Positions 23,568 through 31,953 of a DNA stretch of 64,000 bases are shown here, piece after piece. Each line of letters begins with the position of its first letter. Within the stretch, counting starts at the first letter, position 1. The position numbers were made by a program, and so were the translations under genes. Under the pieces are notes generated by a model, which saw only the letters and a list, made by a program, of their open reading frames with translations, had not been told where the DNA came from and did no database searches. This DNA is from Uranotaenia lowii (Eukaryota; Arthropoda; Insecta; Diptera; Culicidae): positions 327,627,920 through 327,691,919 of the forward strand of contig NC_073692.1 in assembly GCF_029784155.1 (NCBI RefSeq), written 5' to 3'.

Positions 23568-24298
23568 GAGGGGGGGGGGGTCTAACACTTTCAAAAAATC
23601 GATTTTTTTATTTTTTTATTTTCTTATTGTAAAATATTTCAAGAATGTTGTGTCAAATTTTCAAGTTAATTGAAGTAAAACTGTAGAAATTATAGGCCTT
23701 TATCTCCTCCTATCTAATACTGCAAGAAAGCAGGAGCAGAAACTTCAAACGCGTTTTTCTCGAAAGCACATTTTTAAAGTCCGTGGACATCGTCATTTGA
23801 AAACTACTTATCCGATTCTTTTCAAATTTGGAACATATTTTCTACATATAAAATACCAGACCCCAACGTTTTTCTTTTTTTATTTTTTTTACTTTGGGGA
23901 GATTTTACAGGTGAAAAATGGCGGATTTTTTCTTGAAAAATCGTAGTTTTTACTTCAAACAGCCACAAAAATTTTATAAAAATTTTTTTAAGTTAAATAA
24001 AAACGTTGGGGTCCAGAAAAACATCTATTAAAAATATTTTGCTCAGATTTTTTGATTTCAGATGATTCTGTGCTGAGATACAGTGTCCACAGCAAATCCT
24101 GTTTTCTAAAAGGTATCCTCGAAAATGCTCCGTCACCGGCTCATTTTTCAATATTTTTCTACGAAAAAATTACTAAATGTTCTTTTAATGATGCTTTGTA
24201 TAATGCAAAAAATTTGAATACATTTAATTGAACGATAGCTCTAGAAAAAAAATCGTGAAAATGGTGTTTTTTTTATAACCGTTAGACTCTACCCCCCC
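23568..24298. mobile_element. TTAA-target MITE with G-run ends (piggyBac-type target)
   Basis: The left end is a gagggggggggg run followed by tctaac. The right end is gttagactctaccccccc. The inverted ends are flanked by TTAA at 23564-23567 and 24299-24302. TTAA duplication is the target of piggyBac transposases. The 731-bp interior is non-coding. The G-runs make the exact ends uncertain. Confidence 0.7.
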
Positions 24299-24302
24299 TT
24301 AA

Positions 24303-25970
24303 GGAAGTAGGTCACCATTGGCAGTTTCCTGAGTTAGCGTTTCCCAAAACATGACTTTTTTTCCCAGAATCCTTCTATACCAACTTCCCACCACAGTTCT
24401 ATCACGTATTTGATTGCGCTATAACTATCGAAACTAAGTCTACCAATGTGACCACAGGAGGTAAAACGTCTTCATTTCCCAGTCTGCCGAAAAAACGAAA
24501 GTCTAATGAAACTTTTCCAACTGAGTTACCTTACGATGTTTCTCCTTAAAAAACAGTAGTAGCTTCCAGATGGAAATTTTTCCGGCAAACGGCCGCTAAC
24601 AAGTCTATCCAATATGCCGAATTCCTGCAGGGGAACAATATCTTTTACGGTGATATTAGGTTTACTTGGAAGAAAGTACTAAAAGCAAAAAATAGAACCA
24701 AATTGTACAGTTTTCTCGTATCATGTCAGCAAACACGCACGTTTCCCGGTTGTTGTAAAACTTGGCCGGGAGCATTTTTCTGCAATATGACAAAGAACGT
24801 CAAAGAAAAGAACTCCAATCTACAGAGAAAGTGGTTCAACTTTGGTTCCTCCCTTCCGATTTTCCCGACACGGACTGTATGAAATATAATATTTTCCCTT
24901 TATACAAACCGAATTTCCCGGAAAACCTCACATCGAAAGACAAAAAGTCAAGTCAATCGTTATCACATTTTACAGCAAAGGATCCCTTTTTATCCGTCAT
25001 GTAAATATTTAATAAAGCATGACGTATCCCTGTGTCCGGAAGCTAGGTTTTTGTTTTTTTTTTTGCGTTTGCTGGTATCCTCGGTCGGGGAATGTTTTTT
25101 GCTCCTTCCTTTCCTTTTTTTAATCAATCGAAGGATGATTTGATGAAGTTGTTAACATTTTTTGGTTGAATTTTATGCTGGTTCCTTCTGAGTAGGAAGC
25201 AAAATTTCTTGTTATTTTCTGACAACGTTACAAGCCACGTGTGCCTTCATGAGGGTAGATTTGAGGATTTTTGTCACTTGCTTTCCTTTGAAAGAAAATA
25301 TAAAAAAAAAATATTTTGAGAAAAACTGTGCAATTATCATTACGTGATGATCAAGAATGTCGTTAAAAACACAGTTTCAAAGTTTCCTTTTCCATTTGCA
25401 TTCCTACGCAAACTTCGAATTTATTGCTGCAGCCCAAGTAAATTCTTAAAGCCGCCAAAATCTGCATCGTTGTTATTTAGCAAAATTGAAACCAACAACT
25501 GTTTGAAACTTGTTCTGGTCCGATTTTTACCGGTCTAGTTAAAGGACTCAATTGCCACCCATGCATGATATTTTTTTTTATTTTAACAAATTAGAATGTT
25601 TCTAAATGGGATAGGGTGAGTGACACTGCTTTGAAACTAGAGTCTACTTTGGTACTAAAATTCCGAAAATTGGAAAAAAAATCATAACAAAGATTTGCAA
25701 AGATTTAAGATAATCTTAGGCAAACAATGAAGTTATGATCTTCTTTCATACTTTCATACCGCTCTATTGCCATTAACAGTTATTTTTTTTAAATTACCAA
25801 CGATTTAAAAAATCTACTGCTTATTCATTAGTGAGAGGAATTTTTAAGAATAACAGGGAATAAGAAAAAAACCAGATTTTCAGCCAAAATTTGAAGGAAA
25901 GCCACCACTTGTATAGTGCCTTAAATAAGGGTACATTCGACAACGATTTTCTCTTTTTAGATCCATCATT
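24303..25970. other. unassigned stretch
   Basis: Base composition is a little more even than in the surroundings (24,300-25,100). An 80-codon plus-strand open frame at 24762-25004 starts MAGSIFLQYDKERQRKEL and matches nothing I know. It may be chance. Confidence 0.45.
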
Positions 25971-26319
25971 ACACGGAAAGAAAGGTATAGTTTTTTCAAC
26001 AATTTTCCACTTACATTCAATCATCTTTCTTATTGATTCTCGACCAACTAAAAATATTAAATATTCAACTTTAAATATAATCGACTCATTGCAACTATAA
26101 GTGTATCGTTGATTTTTTGCATTGAACTATAAATATGATAGAATCAACTACACTTGTATGATTCAAAAATGCATTCAACTCTTAATATACTAGCTTCAAC
26201 TACGAATGTTTGATTGTTTTAACAATAGAAATGATATATTCAACCACAAGTTCATTATTTATTTAATGCATTCAACTATAAATATAATCATTTCAATAAA
26301 ATGGTTGTGATAGTTTTGC
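25971..26319. repeat. degenerate satellite-like tract, CAACTATAAATATGAT units
   Basis: Loosely repeated phrases such as attcaactataaatataat and gaatcaactac recur every 35-50 bp with much drift. The same motif appears in the opposite orientation at 27781-27948 and 29015-29340. The Mutator-like foldback element is inserted at its right edge. It begins beside a cacggaaagaaaggtatag phrase that resembles ttcacggagaaaaatatatag at 29333. Confidence 0.6.
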
Positions 26320-26329
26320 AATGTTCATA

Positions 26330-27151
26330 AGACTGGCCCAAATTTGTATGGGATGATTTTTAAAACAATTTTTTCAACGCGGCACCCCCTAGATTGGTGC
26401 ATTTAGATGAAAAAATGACTTTCTGAAAGTTTCAGGTCATTTGGAATAAGCACGAGCTGGCGCAAAGGACTTGAAATTTGTATGGAGATTTTCAGCAAAA
26501 TGTATGAAAAATCGACATTCGTTCACTCTTTGTGTTCTAAAATATGTAACCAGTATGCTAGAAAGCTCAGAATTTCAGGAATTATAGTTCAAAAAATGGC
26601 AAACAATTTGTAGAAGATTATGACGCGATACGAGATGACTGTGATGAGTTATTTGCAATTGAATGTGTGACTTTTTTCGCGTTTCATCGCTATATCGTGA
26701 ATAGGTGTACCTATACGTGAATTATTAGTACTAACTTGATGCGATGCGATCAAGTTAGTGCGATTTTTAGCCCACACTCCGTTCACGATATATGAAAGAA
26801 ATGCGAAAAAAAATCACTCATAAAATAACGGATAACTCATCACAGTCAACACGTATCGCATCACAATCTTCTACAAACTTGTTTGTCATTGTTGAACTAC
26901 ATTGAACTACAATTCCTGAAATTCTGAGCTTTCTAGCATACTGGTAACAAATTTTAGCATACCAAGAGTGAAAGAATGTCGATTTTTCATACATTTTGTC
27001 GAAAATCTCCATACAAATTTCAAGTCCTTTGCGCCAGCTCGTGCTTCTGCCAAATGACCTGAAACTTTCAGAAAGTCATTTTTCATCTACATGCACAAAT
27101 TTAGGGGGTGCCGCGTGGAATATAAGGATTTTTTTTGTTGTGTGCCAGTCT
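26330..27151. mobile_element. Mutator-like foldback element with 10-bp target duplication
   Basis: It is flanked by perfect direct copies of aatgttcata (26320-26329 and 27152-27161). The ends agactggc and gccagtct are inverted. The two halves form long inverted arms of about 400 bp each with moderate drift, for example ggcaccccctagattggtgc on the left against its complement on the right. The centre lies near 26,750, at gatgcgatgcgatcaag. A 9-10-bp duplication with long inverted arms fits non-autonomous MULEs. It encodes nothing, and the short open frame 26818-27012 (minus) is a shadow of the arm. Confidence 0.85.
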
Positions 27152-27455
27152 AATGTTCATAGTTAAAGTTTTTCCAAATTCTGTTTATTGTTATTTATTG
27201 AGAATATAGTTTTGATTTCACAAAATACAAGTTTTCACATCAGCCTAATTTTTACAGAATAAATAATAGCTCGCGTTGAGCAATATCTGTGGTACAAAAA
27301 TCCGCGACCATTGGCAGTGCAAATTTTTCTGCTGGGTGCTGCATATTTAGCATTTGGTGACACAAAATACAAGTATAATCAAATGGGCACGCTCTTGAAC
27401 CTACTTGAAACTCCATTGGAACACTTTTACCGTGCAATTTTTCTCTTTTTTCTTG

Positions 27456-27729
27456 TTACTCACTTGTAAACATATCCTCACTGCAAGTAAATTCATTTTT
27501 GGCGCTCTTTTCGATCAACATCCCGGAAAGGGTGCCTGCTGATAAGATCCACACGACCCGTCCCGTCGACGGTATAAGAATTGCCGGAGATTGGTCGCAG
27601 CTAATACTGATAACCTAAAAGATAAAAAAAAGTAAAAATATTCGTCAAGAAACCGTAAAATGTTAATCGAACCTGTAAATTTTTCATTTTTACCTGGCTG
27701 TTTTCTTTTTTTTCCGCCGTGACGAACAT
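27456..27729 (-). CDS. possible two-exon small gene, unrecognised
   Basis: On the minus strand an ATG at 27729 opens 12 codons (27694-27729). A donor gtaaaaatg follows, then a 79-bp pyrimidine-rich intron (27615-27693) with acceptor atcttttag, then exon 2 at 27614-27456 ending in TAA. The joined frame has 64 codons and is open throughout: MFVTAEKKENSQ from exon 1 and VISISCDQSPAILIPS at the start of exon 2. The intron is of typical insect size. A second donor-like gtgagt overlaps the stop, so a longer transcript is possible. I recognise no domain. It lies between satellite tracts, so it could be a transposon-borne or decaying gene. The spliced frame could also be chance. Confidence 0.25.
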
Positions 27730-27780
27730 AACACTCTCGCGCTCGGGAACTCAATTTTAGGCTCAACTAGTTTGCATTTT

Positions 27781-27948
27781 TCCGTGATCACAATCAATCA
27801 TAAACATATATTTAGTTGAATTTTCTCTATCTGTAGTTCAGTACCTAAAACCAATCATATAATTGTAGTTCTATCTATCATGTTTACAATTGAATCAATT
27901 ATACCATAATATTTGAATTTATCATATTGATAGTGAAATGTGAGAGGC
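27781..27948. repeat. satellite-like tract, inverted relative to 25971-26319
   Basis: Phrases such as catataattgtagttctatctatcat and caattgaatcaattatacc match the later tract at 29015-29340, which shows that one tract was split by the LTR palindrome. Confidence 0.6.
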
Positions 27949-28359
27949 TGTAACCTCCTACTCGGTTACAACCTGCATTTTATGAATTTCGGTGGCAGTT
28001 TTGCCCTGATATAAAATGTTTGTAAATGTAAATATTCACGCTTAAAAGTTTTTCTTATATAAAATTAAATTAACGAATTTATTTAAAATGGGCCTTTAGT
28101 AAACATTGTTTCGAAAATAGAAAGATAGCAGTTGTTTTTCAGTGTAGCAGATTAGGTTAGCTCAACTGCTGAAACCTCATCTAGCCGAGACACCATCCAC
28201 GCCATATGGAATCCGCGCCACATGCGGAACCACTAAGAAGATGACGTGGCCCAATCAGGAGCGTCGACATCACTGATTGGTCGTACCGCAGGAGGTGATA
28301 AAAGACCGATGTACCAATGGGCCGGCCTCTTATACCCTGGGTACGAAGGCCTAGTTTCA
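27949..28359 (+). repeat. LTR, plus orientation, 411 bp
   Basis: Starts TGTAACCTCC and ends CTAGTTTCA, giving the TG...CA ends of retroviral-type LTRs. It is followed after two bases by an 18-base tRNA-Lys primer binding site, tggcgcccaacgtggggc. Confidence 0.75.
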
Positions 28360-28361
28360 AT

Positions 28362-28437
28362 TGGCGCCCAACGTGGGGCCAGACCCCACGACCCTGAGAT
28401 TAAGAGTCTCATGCTCTACCGACTGAGCTAGCCGGGC
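28362..28437 (-). pseudogene. full-length tRNA-Lys(CTT) cDNA copy including CCA, acting as an extended primer binding site
   Basis: The minus strand reads gcccggctagctcagtcggt through the anticodon loop ctcttaa to ttgggcgcca, 76 nt in all, the length of mature tRNA-Lys with CCA. CCA is not encoded in eukaryotic tRNA genes, so a mature tRNA was copied. The acceptor, D and anticodon stems are intact. The T loop reads gtctggc where ttcgagc is usual for this tRNA, which disrupts box B. It adjoins the LTR exactly where a primer binding site belongs. It is not a functional tRNA gene. Confidence 0.85.
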
Positions 28438-28449
28438 ATAGTTTCAATT

Positions 28450-28508
28450 GGTAGAGCATGAGACTCTTAATCTCAGGATGGTGGGGTCGGGCCCCACGTT
28501 GGGCGCCA
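28450..28508 (+). pseudogene. truncated tRNA-Lys(CTT) copy, sense orientation
   Basis: It starts inside the D loop at ggtagagc, continues through the anticodon loop ctcttaa and ends gggcgcca. The T loop reads gtcgggc. Its start follows the LTR-end phrase tagtttcaat and shares TGG with the normal LTR/PBS junction, which fits a template switch at microhomology. Confidence 0.75.
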
Positions 28509-28510
28509 AT

Positions 28511-28920
28511 TGAAACTAGGCCTTCGTACCCAGGGTATAAGAGGCCGGCCCATTGGTGCGTCGGTCTTTTATCACCTCCTGCGGTACGACCAATCAGTGA
28601 TGTCGATGCTCCTGATTGGGCCACGTCATCTTCTTAGTGGTTCCGCATGTGGCGCGGATTCCATATGGCGTGGATGGTGTCTCGGCTAGATGAGGTTTCA
28701 GCAGTTGAGCTAACCTAATCTGCTACACTGAAAAACAACTGCTATCTTTCTATTTCCGAAACAATGTTTACTAAAGGCCCATTTTAAATAAATTCGTTAA
28801 TTAAATTTTATTGAAGAAAAATTTGAAGCGTGAATATTTACATTTACAAACATTTTATATCAGGCCAAAACTGCCACCGAAATTCATAAAATGCAGGTTG
28901 TAACCGAGTAGGAGGTTACA
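28511..28920 (-). repeat. LTR, minus orientation, 410 bp
   Basis: An inverted copy of 27949-28359, from tgaaactagg to ggaggttaca. Divergence is low but clear, with several substitutions and small indels. Confidence 0.75.
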
Positions 28921-29014
28921 ATATCCTACAGGTGAGTAAGTGTTCCCTAACTACGACGAGTCGACCCTGAGATTGGCTGAAGTCCTGAGCTAGACGAAGG
29001 CCTAGTTTCAAGGC

Positions 29015-29340
29015 CAGCCAGAAATTTGCAGTTAAAGCTATTTAATTTATAGTTTAATGCCTTAAATCAATCATACAATTGTAGTAAAATCTATCATATT
29101 TATAATTGAAACAATAAAGCGATTTCAGCTGGATCTATTTTATGCATAGTTGATTACGTAAGGTCAATCAACAGTTTGTAGTTGAATCTATTATTTTTAA
29201 GGTTGAAAGCCAAAAATGATTCATACAATTGTAGTGGAATCTATCATATTTACAGTTCAATCAATTATATCATTACAGTTGAATTCATCATATTCATAGT
29301 TGATTGCGTAAGTTCAATCAGCAGTTTGTAGTTCACGGAG
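29015..29340. repeat. satellite-like tract, continuation after the LTR palindrome
   Basis: Contains two loosely repeated units of about 150-180 bp: catacaattgtagt(a/g)(a/g)aatctatcatat at about 29070 and 29222, and gattacgtaaggtcaatcaacagtttgtag at about 29153 against gattgcgtaagttcaatcagcagtttgtag at about 29303. It is in the opposite orientation to 25971-26319. Confidence 0.65.
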
Positions 29341-29646
29341 AAAAATATATAGATTTATCAGTTATATTACGCGTCGACAGGACCATAAATATGATTGTTT
29401 GGTTCTGACTCGAAAAAACAATCAAGCCAACAATCTGATTATACGTTGACACAAATGGATAAATGGCTGATTTAGCGATCGCATAAGCTTTGAAAATCCA
29501 ACAGGAATTTTTAGTCAATCATTCGAATGGCTGTTTTTACCGCAACGCTGCTCCCCATGAACGTCGGAAATTGTAGATTCAAATATAAACGAACATTAAT
29601 TTGAGCAGTTAAATGCTTTGTTTTTCCATTTTATTTTTAATAAGTA

Positions 29647-30586
29647 CCGTAAAACGGGTAACTTTGATCTCCGGGGTATCTTTAACCAACAATAAATTTT
29701 TGCACATTATCATCAATAACTCAGTCTATAGTTTGAATTTATGAAAACTGTTTTCTTCGTTTGAAAGCCTATGAAATGAGTATTAAATAGACAAAATTTG
29801 GTTTGTATTTGAAATTTTTTTCTGCAAGTAAAAATGTAATTTCAAAATCTTAAAATATCTATTTTGTCCAAGGCTTGCAATCAAACAGCTCTCCTGATGA
29901 ATCCAAAAAGCATTAGAAGTAAACGGGTTATTGAATGTGAAAGGACTACTTTTTTTCTTTGTATATGTATAGTTATAGTGCTATTTTCATAGTCTTTTAG
30001 TGATAATTTTTTGAAATTAAAAAAAATAAGAACATTTTCCAAGAGTAAGCCTGTATTGGACAAATGGATAGAAACCATATCAAATGGTTAACATTTAAGA
30101 AAAAATGAAAATGGAAATAATGGGAGGGCCTAGAGGAATGTATTCAGGTAAAATTTTATTTGTATTTTTTAGCTCAAACAATTTAGCAATTCTTTTAATT
30201 TTTGCCCCTAAATGTATGCAAAATTATAGTACTTTTTTCAATAATAAATGTTTTTAAAAGAAAACGTTAAAATGCAAGATAAAATTGATAAACTAACATT
30301 TTAAAATATTATGAAGGTATTTTGTATCCTTTGTGATCGAGAAAACTCGTTGAAACCGTCAAAACAGAGACTGATCAATGTAACTCCAAAGCATCAAATT
30401 CAAAACAGAGAAGAAATCGATTTTTTAATCAAACTTAAAGTGGTCTAATAAATTTCTGCAATCATGTTTTACGTTCATTGGAGTCCAGTACTGGTTTTAA
30501 AAACATGAATCATGCCACATTCCCCTTAACAGAAAAAAAAATCGAAAAACATTGAAATAAGTGATCAATATTACCCCGGATTACGG
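29647..30586. mobile_element. second copy of the TACNGTAAA MITE family
   Basis: The left end ccgtaaaacgggtaacttt at 29647 and the right end ttaccccggattacgg ending at 30586 are inverted, with TA on both sides (29645-29646 and 30587-30588). The interior matches the 17674 element (for example the order gaaaactgttttcttcgtttgaaagcct against gaaaactattttctacgtttgaaagcct). 940 bp, non-coding. Confidence 0.8.
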
Positions 30587-30868
30587 TAATATGTTTTTGT
30601 TTTAAATTAATCATATATCATATAAGTGGCATATTTTTGATGCAATGGATGCTGCTGTTCCGCCGTTTCCAGAAGGATATTTTTTGAGACTTGCGCGGAA
30701 AAAGCCAAAATTGAAAAAATCGTCAAAATCTAAATCAGTTTTTTTCAACCGAGAGAACATTATAAAGGGTGATACGGTCAAAATTTGATCAAGGGAAAAC
30801 GCGTGTAAATCGGTGAAATCGTTGATTTAAAAAATAAAAATAAACATAATTTTCAAGTTTAATTAGTA

Positions 30869-31781
30869 TGGGAGAGTGGGGAATCATGGGCCACTTTTTT
30901 TCGTTGTTCCATAACTTCTTTATTATAAAAGATAAAATGAAAATAAAAAATTGTATGGTTTTCTACATTTTCAAGGTATCATGAGATCTATTTTTTAAAT
31001 TTTTAATAAGTTATTTTCTCCAAATTCTGACTGTTTGAAAAACAGCAATATTTTTTGGATTTTAAAAAATGGTGGGGAATCGTGGGCCACCAAATCCAAA
31101 TTGACCGAATAACTTGCAAAGTTTATGAGTTGACCCAAAACTGTGATTTCCTAATTCATTTCGTGATTTCAAAGCAATTTCAGATGATGAAATAAAAAAG
31201 AGAGCTGTGTATGATCGCATAGATTCCAAAACCTGGCTCGCGAACTTTTTGGCAAAATTTCTTATATAGGATGGACAAAATATTTTTCATAACATTTTAT
31301 TTGGCATAAGAAAACTTTACAGATAGCAAAAACGTATTTTAAGTTCTGAATGTGTATGAAAACATAAAAATATAGGTGATTTAAGATGTGTGGCCCACGA
31401 TTCCCCACAAGCTATGATTTGCGAATTGGTTGCGTTTGTGTGACTTATTGATGTTTCATCAAAAATTCCTTTTCCACGTGAAAGATCATGACAATACTAA
31501 GATCATAAGCGTTTGAGCATATTTTTGTTATGCACTTTAGGTTCCCCATCGATGAAATTAGCGGGTGTTTTTTTAATTATGTTAGTAAATTTTTCTAACT
31601 TTTTTTAGATTGATAAATAAAAGAAGCATATGATGCGTATTTCAGTCAACAACATATAGGAATATATGCTCACGTAAAGCGACGACGATGACAGTTGGTT
31701 TGAGATTTTTATCTCAACACACATCTGAGATATTAAAAGTGGCCCACGTTTCCCCATGGCCCACGATACCCCACTCTCCCC
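30869..31781. mobile_element. TA-target MITE, GGGAGAGTGGGG ends (GGGCCAC subfamily)
   Basis: The left end tgggagagtggggaatca and the right end gataccccactctcccc are inverted. TA is duplicated at 30867-30868 and 31782-31783. Subterminal repeats are variants of gtggggaatcgtgggccac. The ends resemble those of the 18338 and 20227 elements, but the interior differs, so it is a sister family. It is inserted in the mariner 3' end. Confidence 0.8.
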
Positions 31782-31784
31782 TAT

Positions 31785-31949
31785 AAAATTCACGAAAAAC
31801 ATGTCCTGCCCCGGAAGCTGCTTGTAGTCGGCTTTGACGTAGGTTTCGTCGTCCATTACCACGCGGTCAAACTTCGTCTGCATCGACGTGTACAGCCTCC
31901 AGGATCGCGCTTTGGTCGTCGTATTTTGTTTATCATCGCAATTTGGAGT
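31785..31949 (-). pseudogene. mariner transposase, central part with first catalytic Asp
   Basis: Reads TPNCDDKQNTTTKARSW and then VVMDDETYVKADYKQLPGQD, the signature around the first aspartate of the mosquito-type DD37E mariners. Soon after, the frame runs into the untranslated 3' end, so the second Asp and the Glu are missing by deletion. Confidence 0.8.
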
Positions 31950-31953
31950 CACT

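Larger units (their letters stand above)
27949..29010. mobile_element. palindromic LTR insertion: two inverted LTRs joined by tRNA-Lys copies
   Basis: The block begins TGTAACC and ends ...CCTAGTTTCA, with the 4-bp direct repeat AGGC on both sides (27945-27948 and 29011-29014), as expected for LTR-element integration. Order: LTR in plus orientation (27949-28359), an 'at' spacer, the complement of a whole tRNA-Lys (28362-28437), a short LTR-end phrase (28439-28449), a sense tRNA-Lys fragment (28450-28508), 'at', an LTR in minus orientation (28511-28920), then a rearranged 90-bp tail that again ends in the LTR 3' terminus. The arms differ at scattered positions (for example gtaccaatgg against gcaccaatgg), so it is not a simple read artefact. 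No gag or pol remains. It looks like an aberrant reverse-transcription product that integrated. Confidence 0.8.

Noticed and set aside
28362..28437. A functional tRNA-Lys(CTT) gene
   Set aside because: It carries CCA, has a disrupted T loop (box B), and sits as an extended primer binding site between LTR copies.
28246..28624. Matching open frames MAQSGASTSLIGRT... on both strands, as a possible gene
   Set aside because: They are the two inverted LTR arms read on opposite strands. The identical translation follows from the palindrome.
27949..28920. The palindrome as a sequencing or assembly artefact
   Set aside because: The arms differ by several substitutions and small indels, the core is asymmetric, and a target duplication flanks the whole block. 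It is not fully excluded without reads.
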